Source: Sediminibacillus halophilus
Lineage (GTDB): Bacteria; Bacillota; Bacilli; Bacillales; Amphibacillaceae
Assembly (NCBI RefSeq): GCF_900103695.1
Contig: NZ_FNHF01000003.1
Span: 1 to 64,000, forward strand
Direction of reading: 5' to 3'
Length of the DNA: 64,000 nt
Below, piece by piece: positions 48,757-58,956 of this stretch. The position numbers were made by a program, and so were the translations under genes. The notes beneath the pieces were generated by a model. That model worked only from the letters and a program-made list of their open reading frames with translations. It made no database searches and was not told the origin of the DNA. Within the stretch, counting starts at the first letter, position 1; each line of letters starts with the position of its first letter.

Positions 48757-50133
48757 ATGGAATCAGATACAATTACTGCGATATCGACGCCGATCGGAGA
48801 GGGCGCCATCGCTATCGTCCGATTGAGCGGGCCGGAAGCGATAGAGATTGCGAACCAGTTGTTTGACGGGAAATCCCTCATTGACGTTGACTCCCATACG
48901 ATCCATTACGGGAAAATCATTGATCCGTCTACCAAACAAGTAGCGGAAGAAGTAATGGTAACGGTTATGAAGGGACCCAAAACATTTACCAGGGAAGATG
49001 TCGTGGAGATTAACTGCCATGGTGGCTTGGTATCGGTTAATCGCTTGCTCGAAATCGTCCTTGCCCAAGGTGCGCGTCTTGCCGAGCCAGGGGAATTTAC
49101 GAAACGTGCCTTTCTGAATGGACGAATCGATTTGTCTCAGGCAGAAGCGGTGATGGATTTGATCAGAGCAAAAACTGACAGGGCGATGAACGTTGCGCTC
49201 AAGCAAATGGATGGTCGTCTGTCCCAGCTGATTCAAAAACTTCGCCAGGAACTGTTGGAAACGGTCGCCCATGTAGAAGTGAATATCGATTATCCTGAAT
49301 ATGATGATGTGGAAGAAATGTCGCATCAAATGATGATCGGCAAAACGAGAGAGGTATATCGTGAAATCGAGCGCCTGCTGGAAGTTGCCAAGCAGGGCAA
49401 AATTTTGCGTGAGGGTTTGTCGACTGCTATCATCGGTCGGCCGAACGTCGGCAAATCTTCTTTGATGAATGCGCTCGTCCACGAAAATAAAGCGATCGTT
49501 ACCGAAGTCCCGGGCACGACCCGAGATGTAATCGAGGAATATGTCAATGTACGTGGAGTACCTTTGCGTCTGGTAGATACAGCAGGAATCCGGGAAACAG
49601 AAGATATCGTCGAGCGGATCGGGGTAGAAAAATCCCGCCAGGTGCTGAAAGAATCGGATTTGATTCTGCTGGTACTCAACCATGGAGAGGAACTGACCCA
49701 GGAGGATCTGAATTTATTTAAAGCGGTAGAAGGTCTGGAAGTTGTTGTAATCGTAAATAAAACCGATTTGCCGCAAAAGATCAATTTAGAAAAAGTAAAA
49801 GAATTAGCAGCAGATCATTCTGTAATTACAACGGCTTTGATAGAAGAGAAAGGCATCGATGACTTGGAAAAAGCAATTTCGGAGACGTTTTTCGAAGGGG
49901 ATTTAGATGCAGGCGATCTGACCTACGTTTCCAATGTAAGGCACATTCAGTTGCTGAAACAAGCATTGCAAGCATTATCTGATGCTATGGAAGGCATGGA
50001 AAATCAAATGCCGATAGACTTAGTCCAGATAGATGTTACGAGGACGTGGGAGATTCTTGGCGAGATAATCGGGGACACTGTCCATGAAAGCTTGATCGAC
50101 CAATTGTTTTCTCAATTCTGCTTAGGTAAATAA
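48757..50133 (+). CDS. mnmE: tRNA modification GTPase MnmE
   Basis: 458 residues. N-terminal tetrahydrofolate-binding domain ([21 protein letters not shown]), central GTPase with [12 protein letters not shown] near 225-236 and the DTAGIRE switch, and the C-terminal CLGK with the conserved Cys. With MnmG it modifies U34 of tRNAs to cmnm5U. ATG at 48757 after GGAGGTGA; the upstream 26 codons have no ribosome site. Confidence 0.97.
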   Translation: MESDTITAISTPIGEGAIAIVRLSGPEAIEIANQLFDGKSLIDVDSHTIHYGKIIDPSTKQVAEEVMVTVMKGPKTFTREDVVEINCHGGLVSVNRLLEIVLAQGARLAEPGEFTKRAFLNGRIDLSQAEAVMDLIRAKTDRAMNVALKQMDGRLSQLIQKLRQELLETVAHVEVNIDYPEYDDVEEMSHQMMIGKTREVYREIERLLEVAKQGKILREGLSTAIIGRPNVGKSSLMNALVHENKAIVTEVPGTTRDVIEEYVNVRGVPLRLVDTAGIRETEDIVERIGVEKSRQVLKESDLILLVLNHGEELTQEDLNLFKAVEGLEVVVIVNKTDLPQKINLEKVKELAADHSVITTALIEEKGIDDLEKAISETFFEGDLDAGDLTYVSNVRHIQLLKQALQALSDAMEGMENQMPIDLVQIDVTRTWEILGEIIGDTVHESLIDQLFSQFCLGK

Positions 50134-50182
50134 TGAAAAGGATAGCTGGAACGAACAGCTTTTTATAAAGGAGAGACAGCAA

Positions 50183-52072
50183 ATGACATATGATGCTGGA
50201 CATTATGATGTAATCGTTGTAGGAGCAGGCCATGCGGGATGCGAAGCTGCAATAGCTTCGGCCAGACGGGGAGCAAAGACGTTGATGCTTTCGATGAATC
50301 TGGACATGGTCGCTTTTATGCCCTGCAACCCTTCAGTCGGCGGACCTGCTAAGGGTGTAGTTGTCAGGGAAGTCGATGCTTTGGGTGGTGTAATGGGGCA
50401 AGTTATTGATAAGACGTACATTCAAATGCGTATGTTGAATACTGGAAAAGGACCGGCTGTACGTGCACTCCGAGCCCAAGCGGATAAACCGCTGTATATC
50501 CAGGAAATGAAACAGATGTTGGAAAATGAAGCAAACCTGACTATGAGACAGGGAATGGTCGAAAAAGTAATCGTCGAAGACGGCGAATGCAAAGGGGTTA
50601 TCACCGAAACCAAAGCAGCGTATTATGCGAAGTCCGTCGTAATCACGACCGGCACGTTCATGCGCGGAAGAGTGATTATCGGAGATTTATCCTATGAAAG
50701 CGGACCGAATAACCAACGTGCATCGGTATCGTTGTCTGAGCACTTAGAAGAACTAGGGATCGAGCTCGTACGGTTCAAGACCGGTACTCCTCCACGTGTG
50801 AACAGCCATTCGATCGATTACTCGAAAACGGAAATTCAACCAGGTGATGAAAACCCGCAAAGTTTTTCTTACGAAACAACGGATGTTATTACGGATCAAA
50901 TTCCTTGCTGGCTCACTTATACAAATGAATTCACTCATAAAGTGATCGATGATAATTTAAGTCTGTCGGCCATGTATTCAGGAATGATCAAAGGTACTGG
51001 ACCACGCTACTGTCCGTCTATTGAGGACAAAGTCGTGCGCTTCCACGATAAACCGCGCCACCAGATTTTCCTGGAACCGGAAGGAAGGCACACCGAGGAA
51101 GTGTACGTCCAAGGGCTATCCACTTCTCTTCCAGAATACGTTCAAAAAGAAATGCTGCAAACCATTCCTGGTTTGGAGAATGCGGAAATCATGCGGGCCG
51201 GTTATGCAATTGAATACGATGCAGTCGTACCGACTCAGTTGTGGCCGACGCTGGAACTAAAGACCATCCCAGGGTTGTTCACCGCAGGCCAAATCAATGG
51301 TACATCTGGTTATGAAGAAGCCTCTGGACAGGGCATTATGGCCGGTATTAATGCGGCGGCCAAAGCGCTTGATTTGGAGTCCTTGATTCTCGACCGTTCA
51401 CAAGCTTATATCGGTGTCATGATCGATGATTTGGTGACAAAAGGTACAAATGAGCCCTACCGTCTGTTGACCTCCCGGGCTGAATATCGATTGCTGCTGC
51501 GTCATGATAACGCAGATTTACGGTTGACGGAAATCGGTTATAAACTGGGGACTATCAAGCAGGAACGTTACGACCGGTTTACAGAGAAAAAGCAGTTGAT
51601 CGAACAGGAAAGAAAACGGTTGTCCAAAATTATCTTAAAACCGGAAGCAGAGTTGCAGGCGATAATCGAGGAAGCGGGCGGTACAGCCTTAAAAGAGGCA
51701 GTCAAGGCTGCTGATCTGTTGAAACGTCCGGAAATCAAGTACGAATTGTTGGAGAAAGTCACGCCTGCAGATAAAGAGCTCCCGGCTGATGTAAAAGAAC
51801 AAGTAGAAATACAGACGAAGTATCAAGGCTATATCGACAAATCCAATCAACAAGTTGAGCGGATGAGAAAAATGGAAGACAAGAAAATACCGGAAGATAT
51901 AGATTACGATGCAATCGGCGGTATAGCGACGGAAGCAAGGGAAAAACTGAAGCGCGTCAAACCATTGTCTGTCGGCCAGGCATCCCGGATTTCCGGAGTC
52001 AATCCAGCTGACGTCTCTATCTTGCTTGTCTATATCGAGCAAGGAAATGTTTCCCGTGTGGCAAATCAATAA
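50183..52072 (+). CDS. mnmG: tRNA uridine 5-carboxymethylaminomethyl modification enzyme MnmG
   Basis: 629 residues, full length. FAD-binding [19 protein letters not shown] near 12-30, [21 protein letters not shown], and [14 protein letters not shown] near 370. It works with MnmE on wobble uridines. It lies 50 nt after mnmE, with AAAGGAGAGAC upstream of the ATG. Confidence 0.97.
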   Translation: MTYDAGHYDVIVVGAGHAGCEAAIASARRGAKTLMLSMNLDMVAFMPCNPSVGGPAKGVVVREVDALGGVMGQVIDKTYIQMRMLNTGKGPAVRALRAQADKPLYIQEMKQMLENEANLTMRQGMVEKVIVEDGECKGVITETKAAYYAKSVVITTGTFMRGRVIIGDLSYESGPNNQRASVSLSEHLEELGIELVRFKTGTPPRVNSHSIDYSKTEIQPGDENPQSFSYETTDVITDQIPCWLTYTNEFTHKVIDDNLSLSAMYSGMIKGTGPRYCPSIEDKVVRFHDKPRHQIFLEPEGRHTEEVYVQGLSTSLPEYVQKEMLQTIPGLENAEIMRAGYAIEYDAVVPTQLWPTLELKTIPGLFTAGQINGTSGYEEASGQGIMAGINAAAKALDLESLILDRSQAYIGVMIDDLVTKGTNEPYRLLTSRAEYRLLLRHDNADLRLTEIGYKLGTIKQERYDRFTEKKQLIEQERKRLSKIILKPEAELQAIIEEAGGTALKEAVKAADLLKRPEIKYELLEKVTPADKELPADVKEQVEIQTKYQGYIDKSNQQVERMRKMEDKKIPEDIDYDAIGGIATEAREKLKRVKPLSVGQASRISGVNPADVSILLVYIEQGNVSRVANQ

Positions 52073-52098
52073 AATATAGGATAAGAAAGGATTTATCG

Positions 52099-52815
52099 AT
52101 GAATCAGGAAACCTTTCTAACAGAATTAAAAAAACATGGAATAACGTTAAACGATCATCAAATTGATCAGTTTGACACATATTTTAAAACGTTAGTGGAA
52201 TGGAATGAAAAAATGAATTTGACTGCCATTACAGACCGGGAAGAGGTTTATGCGAAGCATTTTTTTGATTCCATTTCCGCTGCTTTTTACCACGACTTTA
52301 CCGGTCCGCTCCACGTTTGTGATGTCGGGGCAGGCGCAGGTTTTCCAAGTCTGCCGTTAAAAATATGTTTTCCCGAATTGAAAGTGACCATCGTCGACTC
52401 GTTGAAAAAGCGGATTACCTTTTTGAACCATCTGGCAGGTCAACTCGATGTAAGCGATGTGGCATTCTATCATGACCGGGCGGAAACCTTCGGGAAGAAC
52501 GATAAGTTCCGCGCCCAGTATGATGTCGTTACTGCCAGGGCAGTGGCCCGCATGTCGGTATTGGCAGAATTATGCCTGCCACTTTGTAAAACAGGCGGAA
52601 CGTTCCTTGCCATGAAGGGTCCCCAATTAACCGAGGAAATGTCGGATGCAGGAGCTGCCATCACAGTGCTTGGCGGGGAACCGATTGACACCCATACGTT
52701 TGAATTACCTGGTGAAAATGGCGAACGGAATATCGCTGTCATCAAAAAGAAAAGAAAAACGCCGAACAAATACCCGAGAAAACCAGGGATTCCGAACAGA
52801 ACCCCTATTTCCTGA
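52099..52815 (+). CDS. rsmG: 16S rRNA (guanine527-N7)-methyltransferase RsmG
   Basis: 238 residues. SAM motif [17 protein letters not shown] near 71-87, [11 protein letters not shown] upstream, and [13 protein letters not shown]. It makes m7G527; loss gives low-level streptomycin resistance in many bacteria. It follows mnmG by 26 nt and ends in a terminator, so this is the end of the operon; noc comes only after the inserted ATP-grasp gene. Confidence 0.96.
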   Translation: MNQETFLTELKKHGITLNDHQIDQFDTYFKTLVEWNEKMNLTAITDREEVYAKHFFDSISAAFYHDFTGPLHVCDVGAGAGFPSLPLKICFPELKVTIVDSLKKRITFLNHLAGQLDVSDVAFYHDRAETFGKNDKFRAQYDVVTARAVARMSVLAELCLPLCKTGGTFLAMKGPQLTEEMSDAGAAITVLGGEPIDTHTFELPGENGERNIAVIKKKRKTPNKYPRKPGIPNRTPIS

Positions 52816-52849
52816 AAAAAACTGTCCGCTTGTTGCGGACAGTTTTTTT
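52815..52849 (+). terminator. rsmG terminator
   Basis: Stem AAAAAACTGTCCGC / GCGGACAGTTTTTT with a short loop and a T run. Confidence 0.93.
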
Positions 52850-53280
52850 GTGTATAAAGCGGTCACAGGGTCACGTATATAATCGATTAAATTATTAATG
52901 ATAGAGAATAAATAATAGAAATTTTACATAAGGAGGCGGTCAAAGCATTCGAGGATAGTAGAAATGGTATTAATACTCCGAAGTTCATCCAGCATACACC
53001 TTGCCCACGGAAAGCGGGGTATCTTGCCGGAATGGAATGTATGGCATCTTGTATTTTACAATTAGAGTTATCCCTGCTGTGCAGGACAAAGCCACATTTC
53101 TTCTAGGATCAAGAGTAGAGGTTTATCAATTTGCCGCCGAATCTTTTAGAAATCGGTTTGAATCCCAAAGTAATACAATTCGTTAACTATTTCATTACAG
53201 AGGTTTGTCTCGCCACTGATCGGGGGATATAACAACTACTCACTGAAAACAGAAAAATAGAGCGATTTGGAGGAGCAAAT
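52850..53280. other. Gap before the ATP-grasp gene with a repeat fragment
   Basis: 430 nt. A fragment of the interspersed repeat (CTTGCCCACGGAAAGCGGGG, then TATCTTGCCGGAAT, about 53001-53035) matches the edge of the reverse units elsewhere. No convincing gene. No clear promoter was placed before the ATP-grasp start. Confidence 0.5.
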
Positions 53281-54327
53281 ATGAACATTTTACTGACATC
53301 TGGTGCGAGAAGAATAGACTTTATCGGTTTTTTTCAAGAAGCACTAAAAGAAGCAGGGATCCTGGGGAATGTGATTGTTGCAGACCCGGATTATAACGCA
53401 CCATCGCTGCAGGTAGCGGATCGTTCCTATATTATTCCACATCAGACTGATGATAAATATGCTGAAAAGATCCTGGACATTTGCAAGGAAGATGAAATTG
53501 AAATGTTGATTCCGTTGAATGACTGGGAAGTTCCGAAATTAGCAGAGAACAAGGCTGCTTTTGATGAGCTGGGGGTAAAGTTATTCATCCCGGACTATGA
53601 AGTAGTGAAAAAGGTAAGGGATAAAGGGAGATATCAAGAACTGCTGGGCGAAATCGGTTTAAAGGCGCCGAATACGTACTTTACCATTGAGGACGTACAA
53701 GCGGCCATTAATAATGGAAAGAGTGACTTTCCATTTATTGTAAAACCGCGTAATGGCTCTGCTTCCATTGGGATAGAAGTCGTCAATAATATGGAAGAGT
53801 TAAAATCTGCTTATCAACTGGCAGTCCACAAAATAGAGCAGTCTCCGCTCCGTTTTGATACAGAAAAGGATCCGGAAGACAATGTCATCATTCAGGAAGT
53901 CATTGAAGGAGAAAAATACAGTCTAGACATCGTCAATGACTTGGAAGGGAAATTCCTTACTTCACTGGCAAGAAAACAGCTGGCCATGCGTGGGGGAGAT
54001 GTAGACCGCACGATTACCAGCCAAGAGAAACCCTTGGTGGAAATCGGTAAGAAGATCGGCGACCACTTTAAGCATAACGGTTATTTGAACACCGATGTGT
54101 TTTATGACGGAAAGGATTATTATATTATTGACATCAACCCGCGGTTCGGCGGAGGTTATGCTTTTTCACACGAAGCAGGAGCGGACATCCCGGCGGCATT
54201 CATAGCTCTGGCAGCAGGAAAGCCGGTTGACTTTGAGTGGCTGACATCAACTCCTGATGTAGAGCTTGCCCGTTATGACCTGGTTACTAAAATCAATGAA
54301 GGAAAGCTGAATAACCAAGCTGATTAA
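53281..54327 (+). CDS. Stand-alone ATP-grasp protein, carbamoyl-phosphate synthase-like
   Basis: 348 residues, complete, with GGAGG 6 nt before the ATG. N-terminal pre-ATP-grasp Rossmann-like part (MNILLTSGARRIDFIGFFQEAL; MLIPLNDWEVPKLAE), then ATP-grasp elements: FIVKPRNGSASIGIE (about 158-172), VIIQEVIEGEKYSLDIV, and DINPRFGGGYAFSHEAG with the metal-binding D/N. Such lone proteins join a carboxylate to an amine or thiol; the substrate is unknown. It is inserted between rsmG and noc, which are adjacent in B. subtilis, and has its own terminator. Confidence 0.85.
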   Translation: MNILLTSGARRIDFIGFFQEALKEAGILGNVIVADPDYNAPSLQVADRSYIIPHQTDDKYAEKILDICKEDEIEMLIPLNDWEVPKLAENKAAFDELGVKLFIPDYEVVKKVRDKGRYQELLGEIGLKAPNTYFTIEDVQAAINNGKSDFPFIVKPRNGSASIGIEVVNNMEELKSAYQLAVHKIEQSPLRFDTEKDPEDNVIIQEVIEGEKYSLDIVNDLEGKFLTSLARKQLAMRGGDVDRTITSQEKPLVEIGKKIGDHFKHNGYLNTDVFYDGKDYYIIDINPRFGGGYAFSHEAGADIPAAFIALAAGKPVDFEWLTSTPDVELARYDLVTKINEGKLNNQAD

Positions 54328-54336
54328 GTGAAACAG

Positions 54337-54370
54337 AAAAGTCCGGGCTGGAAACAGTCCGGGCTTTTCT
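54337..54370 (+). terminator. Terminator after the ATP-grasp gene
   Basis: Stem AAAGTCCGGGCTG / CAGTCCGGGCTTT with two G-U pairs, a GAAA loop and T's. Confidence 0.75.
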
Positions 54371-54491
54371 ATCTGTATTGTAAGAAGAGGCAACCGGAAA
54401 CCAGACAATTTTTATAAAATAAACAATTCAGAACGATACTTTTCTTCTCTAATCTATGATAAAATAAGAATTGGAAACTGAAATGGCTATT

Positions 54492-54527
54492 AATGCGCAG
54501 CAGCTTCTCACTGCAGCGCATTTTCTG
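54492..54527 (+). terminator. Hairpin before noc
   Basis: Stem AATGCGCAGCAG / CTGCAGCGCATT with one mismatch and a 7-nt loop, followed by TTCTGTTTTC. It may be a transcription attenuator in the noc leader or an old terminator. Confidence 0.5.
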
Positions 54528-54542
54528 TTTTCTATTTTTCTA

Positions 54543-54558
54543 TGTTTCACGTGGAACA
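54543..54558. other. parS: parS site upstream of noc
   Basis: TGTTTCACGTGGAACA; the reverse complement TGTTCCACGTGAAACA fits the B. subtilis consensus TGTTNCACGTGAAACA exactly. ParB loads here and spreads; CTP-dependent clamping is known for the family. Confidence 0.9.
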
Positions 54559-54619
54559 TAGAAAATAGGGGAGATACCATATAGCCAATGACCGTTTAGT
54601 AAAGGTGGTGTGTCTGACT

Positions 54620-55483
54620 ATGTTACACCCGTTCAGTCGTATATTTGGCTTAGGTGATAAATCAGACTCAGAAGTCCAAGAGGAATATCATCCGGATGAA
54701 GTAATCCAGATTCCTGTCAACCAAATAGAACCGAACCGCTATCAGCCGAGATCCATCTTCACTCAAGAAAGGATTGAAGAATTAGCCCAAACGATACATA
54801 CACATGGGATGATTCAACCAATTGTCGTTCGCAAACTGGACAAGGAAGAAGAAGGGTACGAGCTAATCGCGGGAGAAAGAAGATGGCGGGCGGTACAATA
54901 CTTACAATGGGAAAATGTTCCTGCCATCATCAGAGAAATGAACGATACAGAAACAGCCTCTGTTGCCTTAATAGAAAATTTACAAAGAGAAGAGCTGACT
55001 GTCATTGAGGAAGCGATGGCTTATCAGCGCTTATTGGAGCTGCATGGACTTACCCAGGAGGCGCTGGCGCAGCGTTTGGGAAAAAGCCAATCGACGGTAG
55101 CCAACAAAATGCGTCTGTTGAAACTGCCTGAATCCGTTCAACAGGCTTTACTTGAAAAACATATTACTGAAAGGCATGCCCGTGCCTTAATTGTTTTAAA
55201 AGATCCAGAGAAACAGGAAAAAATTCTGGCTGAAATTCTGGAAAAGGATTTAAACGTCAAGCAAACAGAAGAGCGGATAGCCAAACTCTCTGAAGATAAG
55301 CCAAAACAAAAGAAGGCAAAACTTAAAGGTGTAAATAAAGATATGCGAATTGCGATGAATACGATTCGCCAATCGTTGACCATGGTTTCGGATACCGGTA
55401 TCGACTTAGAGACCGATGAAGAAGACCATGAAAATTACTATCAAATTACGATTAAAATACCGAAAAAGAATAACCAAGGTTAG
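54620..55483 (+). CDS. noc: Nucleoid occlusion protein Noc
   Basis: 287 residues. N-terminal amphipathic membrane-targeting start [15 protein letters not shown] (the F-S-R-I-F-G-L-G pattern of Noc), ParB-type CTP-binding blocks ([36 protein letters not shown]), a HTH ([26 protein letters not shown]), and the C-terminal [17 protein letters not shown]. Noc stops FtsZ assembly over the nucleoid. The ATG at 54620 follows AAAGGTGGTG. Confidence 0.95.
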   Translation: MLHPFSRIFGLGDKSDSEVQEEYHPDEVIQIPVNQIEPNRYQPRSIFTQERIEELAQTIHTHGMIQPIVVRKLDKEEEGYELIAGERRWRAVQYLQWENVPAIIREMNDTETASVALIENLQREELTVIEEAMAYQRLLELHGLTQEALAQRLGKSQSTVANKMRLLKLPESVQQALLEKHITERHARALIVLKDPEKQEKILAEILEKDLNVKQTEERIAKLSEDKPKQKKAKLKGVNKDMRIAMNTIRQSLTMVSDTGIDLETDEEDHENYYQITIKIPKKNNQG

Positions 55484-55484
55484 T

Positions 55485-55516
55485 CCCATCTTTTTTTAAA
55501 AGATGGGTGTTTTTTA
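55485..55516 (+). terminator. noc terminator
   Basis: Stem CCCATCTTTT / AAAAGATGGG with a 3-nt loop and six T. Confidence 0.9.
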
Positions 55517-55525
55517 GCACTCTTT

Positions 55526-55541
55526 CGTTTCACGTGGAACA
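55526..55541. other. parS: parS site between noc and parA
   Basis: CGTTTCACGTGGAACA, i.e. TGTTCCACGTGAAACG on the other strand: 15 of 16 positions of the parS consensus. Confidence 0.8.
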
Positions 55542-55689
55542 TTGCAAGGGGCTGGAAAGTTGATCGGGAATTCGTGAAGATGATTACAAAATGCTAACAT
55601 TTTAAAAAACTATCTTTTTTTCGCATTCATAGAGTAAAATAAGTGATAAAATAAAAGAGTTAGAAGTTTTAGAGTAGGTAGGTGACACC

Positions 55690-56472
55690 ATGGGAAAAGT
55701 AATCGCCATTGCTAATCAAAAGGGTGGCGTAGGAAAAACTACATCAGCAGTGAATCTTAGTGCATGTCTCGCATACTTAAACCATAAAGTCCTGCTTGTC
55801 GATATAGACCCGCAAGGAAACGCTACGAGCGGTGTAGGAATAAATAAAGCAGATATGGAGCAGTGCATCTACAATGTGCTGGTGGAAGATTTAGAAGCTG
55901 AAAAAGTATGTGTTCCTACAACCGTAGAAAATTTAGATATCATACCCGCAACCATACAACTAGCCGGCGCTGAAATAGAGCTGGTGCCGACTATTTCCAG
56001 GGAAGTCAGATTGAAAAAAGCAATCGACAGTGTCAAGGATGATTATGATTATGTGATTATTGACTGCCCGCCATCCCTTGGATTATTGACGATTAACTCA
56101 CTGACAGCAGCAGATACTGTCCTTATTCCTGTACAATGTGAGTATTATGCACTGGAAGGTCTAAGTCAGTTGTTGAACACCATCAGACTTGTGCAAAAGC
56201 ATTTGAATAAGGAACTGATGATTGAAGGTGTGTTATTGACGATGCTTGATGCCAGAACCAATTTGGGCATTCAGGTTATTGAAGAGGTCAAAAAGTATTT
56301 TCAGGATAAAGTTTATAAATCCATCATTCCAAGAAATATCAGGCTTGGAGAAGCGCCCAGCCATGGACAACCAATTATCATTTATGATCCAAAATCTAGA
56401 GGCGCAGATGTTTATCTAGACTTAGCAAAGGAAGTGATCGCTAATGGCGAGAGGGTTGGGGAAAGGTATTAA
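55690..56472 (+). CDS. parA: Chromosome partitioning ATPase ParA (Soj)
   Basis: 260 residues, slightly longer than B. subtilis Soj. Deviant Walker A KGGVGKTTSAVN (about 11-22), VDIDPQGNATSGVG and VIIDCPPSLGLL. DNA-binding ATPase that drives origin segregation with ParB and regulates DnaA in B. subtilis. GTAGGTGAC precedes the ATG. It overlaps parB by 29 nt. Confidence 0.96.
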   Translation: MGKVIAIANQKGGVGKTTSAVNLSACLAYLNHKVLLVDIDPQGNATSGVGINKADMEQCIYNVLVEDLEAEKVCVPTTVENLDIIPATIQLAGAEIELVPTISREVRLKKAIDSVKDDYDYVIIDCPPSLGLLTINSLTAADTVLIPVQCEYYALEGLSQLLNTIRLVQKHLNKELMIEGVLLTMLDARTNLGIQVIEEVKKYFQDKVYKSIIPRNIRLGEAPSHGQPIIIYDPKSRGADVYLDLAKEVIANGERVGERY

Positions 56473-57280
56473 TGCTTTTTTTCCTGAGTTGGAAACAAAG
56501 GAAGAGGAATCTGTTCAGGAAATTTCAGTGAAAGAATGCAGGCCGAATCCATATCAGCCAAGGAAAACATTCCATGCAGATGCGATTGAAGAATTAAAGG
56601 ATTCTATTCTTGAGTATGGTATTCTCCAGCCGTTAATTGTTAGAAAAAGCATCAAAGGCTATGAAATTGTGGTCGGGGAAAGACGTTTCCGGGCTGCCAA
56701 AGAAGCAGGCTTAAAAACAATTCCTGTCATCATTAAAGAACTAACGGATGATAAGATGATGGAGCTTGCCCTGTTGGAAAACCTGCAGCGGGAAGACTTG
56801 TCCCCGATTGAAGAGGCCACGGCTTATGCGAACTTAATGAAAGAATTAAATATCACGCAAGAAGAATTGGCTCGCAGATTGGGGAAAAGCAGACCACACA
56901 TTGCGAATTTAGTCCGGTTGTTAAGCCTGCCTGATCAAATCAGCGCATTGATCAACAACGGAGAGCTGACTATGGGACATGGACGAGCCTTGCTTGGCTT
57001 AAAGGATAAGCAAAAATTGAATCCACTGGTGGATAAAATCCGCAAAGAAGGTTTAAACGTCCGGCAAGTGGAACAACTGATTATTCAGTTGAATGAAAAG
57101 ACACCCCAGAAGAAAAAAGAAAAACCGAAAAAAGATATATTTATTTCGGAGCGGGAAAGCCAGTTGCGTGACCACTTGGGGACAGGCGTCACCATACATC
57201 GTGGCAAGCGTAAAGGGAAAATAGAAATTGAATTTTTCTCGAATGAAGATTTAGATCGAATTCTTGGCAAGTTTCAATAA
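56444..57280 (+). CDS. parB: Chromosome partitioning protein ParB (Spo0J)
   Basis: 278 residues. Starts MARGLGKGINAFFPELE (the Spo0J MAKGLGKGINALF pattern), ParA-contact N-terminus, CTP-binding GERRFRAAKEAG and ENLQREDLSPIEEA, and HTH with ARRLGKSRPHIANLVRLLSLP, which reads parS. The start lies inside parA (29-nt overlap). Confidence 0.96.
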   Translation: MARGLGKGINAFFPELETKEEESVQEISVKECRPNPYQPRKTFHADAIEELKDSILEYGILQPLIVRKSIKGYEIVVGERRFRAAKEAGLKTIPVIIKELTDDKMMELALLENLQREDLSPIEEATAYANLMKELNITQEELARRLGKSRPHIANLVRLLSLPDQISALINNGELTMGHGRALLGLKDKQKLNPLVDKIRKEGLNVRQVEQLIIQLNEKTPQKKKEKPKKDIFISERESQLRDHLGTGVTIHRGKRKGKIEIEFFSNEDLDRILGKFQ

Positions 57281-57286
57281 CTGCCA

Positions 57287-57337
57287 CTAAGGCCTGGGCC
57301 AGTAGGATATGTATCCTAACGGCCGGGCTTATTTTTA
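57287..57337 (+). terminator. parB terminator
   Basis: A long stem TAAGGCC...AGTAGGATA paired with TATCCTAACGGCCGGGCTTA, followed by TTTTT. Confidence 0.85.
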
Positions 57338-57340
57338 TCT

Positions 57341-57356
57341 TGTTTCACATGAAACA
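57341..57356. other. Degenerate parS-like site after parB
   Basis: TGTTTCACATGAAACA: perfect palindrome, but the central CG is CA/TG, a change that usually weakens ParB binding. 15 of 16 consensus positions. Confidence 0.5.
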
Positions 57357-57405
57357 TAGTTAATCAAAGCAACATAACGCAAGTGAAAAGAGTGGAGATG
57401 AACAT

Positions 57406-58119
57406 ATGGTTTTGCTTGGGACGATGGTAAACGTAATCTGCATCCTTATAGGATCACTTATCGGTTTGTTTTTTACGAACATACCAGAAAGGTATAAAGA
57501 AACCGTCATGCATGGAATCGGTCTGGCAGTCATATTGATTGGGCTGCAAATGGCCTTAACATCCGAAAATATTGTCGTGGTTCTGTTAGGGCTTCTTACA
57601 GGGGCTATTGCAGGGGAAGCAATGCACCTTGAGACAAAGTTAAACAATGCCGGTTACTGGATTGAAAGGAAGTTTGCTAGACAAGGTACAGGAAGGACGA
57701 GTGTGGCTCAGGGCTTTATCACTGCATCCTTGATATTTGTCATCGGAGCCATGTCTGTTATCGGAGCTTTGGACAGCGGGATACGGGGTGACCATGGTGT
57801 GCTGATTACGAAAGCATTCATAGATGGATTTGTCGCTTTAGTATTGACTACTACAATGGGATTGGGCGTGATCTTCTCTGTTTTGCCTGTTTTGTTCTAT
57901 GAAGGAGGAATCGCGCTTTTGGCAACACAGATTGATAGTTGGTTTCCTCAAGCATTTTTTGATGGATTTATCGTTGAAATGACGGCAGTAGGGGGACTGA
58001 TGATTGTTGCTATTGGTCTGAACCTGCTCAAGCTGACTAAAATCCGTGTTGCTAACCTGCTTCCTGCATTAGTGACTGTAGGTATTGTGTTCTATATTTA
58101 TGGATTGATTACAGGGTAA
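57406..58119 (+). CDS. DUF554 family membrane protein
   Basis: 237 residues, about seven membrane segments. Family signature elements: LLGTMVNVICILIGSLIGL at the start, FITASLIFVIGAMSVIGALDSG in the middle and VGGLMIVAIGLNLLKL near the end. Possible transporter; function unknown. Start ATG at 57406 with GTGGAGATGA about 5 nt before. Confidence 0.9.
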   Translation: MVLLGTMVNVICILIGSLIGLFFTNIPERYKETVMHGIGLAVILIGLQMALTSENIVVVLLGLLTGAIAGEAMHLETKLNNAGYWIERKFARQGTGRTSVAQGFITASLIFVIGAMSVIGALDSGIRGDHGVLITKAFIDGFVALVLTTTMGLGVIFSVLPVLFYEGGIALLATQIDSWFPQAFFDGFIVEMTAVGGLMIVAIGLNLLKLTKIRVANLLPALVTVGIVFYIYGLITG

Positions 58120-58184
58120 ATGAAATACGGGAGACAGCGATGATACGAATTAGCCGACAAGACATGCGCAGTGGAACAGCATGC

Positions 58185-58219
58185 AAACCGTCCTCCATTG
58201 AGAAGGACGGTTTTTTTTC
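58185..58219. terminator. Bidirectional terminator between DUF554 and yyaC genes
   Basis: Stem AAACCGTCCT / AGGACGGTTT with a 7-nt loop and eight T on the plus strand; serves DUF554 and perhaps yyaC. Confidence 0.85.
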
Positions 58220-58232
58220 ATGTTTCCGTTGT

Positions 58233-58823
58233 TTATTTAACCCGCAAAGGTACTGCTTGTTTCTTTGCCAGTTCTAAATCTAAAAGGTGAAGTGAATCGG
58301 TTATTTTTCTTGCCATTTGCATCACAATGTTAAGTCTCGTGTTTTGTAAAACTAAAAATTCCATATAACCGCTGATATTGACTACTCCTGTGAGGTGGAT
58401 ATCTCCTACATCCGGCAGGGGCTTTTTCAATGCCGCTCCCGGCTTTAATGGTCCAGGGGATAAGATTATCGAGCCGATAGAGTCTGTCCGCCCCAGACAG
58501 GCATCTATTGCAATAATAAAGGCTTTAGGATGCCGTTCCTCAATCATTTCCATTTTCTCTTCCAGATTCACGGCATGGATCGGGTCTGAGAGGGTGCCGT
58601 ACACAGATAATCTTTTATTTGCTTTTTCGTTTAGTAAAGTACCTGTCAAAGGACCCAACGAGTCTCCAGTGGATCGATCCGTGCCAATACAAACAACAAC
58701 TATTTCCTTTGTATAAAACGGCAGTAATTCTGCTAGACCTTGCCGCATATTCTGGGAGAATAACACGTCTTCATAATGGAAACGTCCTTCTTTTTTGCCG
58801 GAAATTCTCTTTTTTAGATTCAT
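58233..58823 (-). CDS. yyaC: Sporulation-associated YyaC family protein (DUF1256)
   Basis: 196 residues. The family blocks VVCIGTDRSTGDSLGPLTG, AFIIAIDACLGRTDSIGSI and KPGAALKKPLPDVGDIHLTGVVN are present. It is structurally related to the germination protease Gpr fold. Unknown substrate; expressed during sporulation in B. subtilis. Same position near parB as in B. subtilis. Confidence 0.93.
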   Translation of the reverse strand: MNLKKRISGKKEGRFHYEDVLFSQNMRQGLAELLPFYTKEIVVVCIGTDRSTGDSLGPLTGTLLNEKANKRLSVYGTLSDPIHAVNLEEKMEMIEERHPKAFIIAIDACLGRTDSIGSIILSPGPLKPGAALKKPLPDVGDIHLTGVVNISGYMEFLVLQNTRLNIVMQMARKITDSLHLLDLELAKKQAVPLRVK

Positions 58824-58956
58824 AGCTGTTCCTCCAGAAACATATTGGTATTAGTATACGAATTTTTTATACTTTTATACCTCTGTAAATGCGTTACATA
58901 AAGGTCCAGTAAAAAACCTGGCAAACATTGACCGGGTGAAAAGGTGGCAGATCAGT

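Noticed and set aside
48763-49683. 306-codon minus-strand frame inside mnmE
   Set aside because: Antisense shadow of a complete, well-conserved mnmE gene; composition follows the complementary codons.
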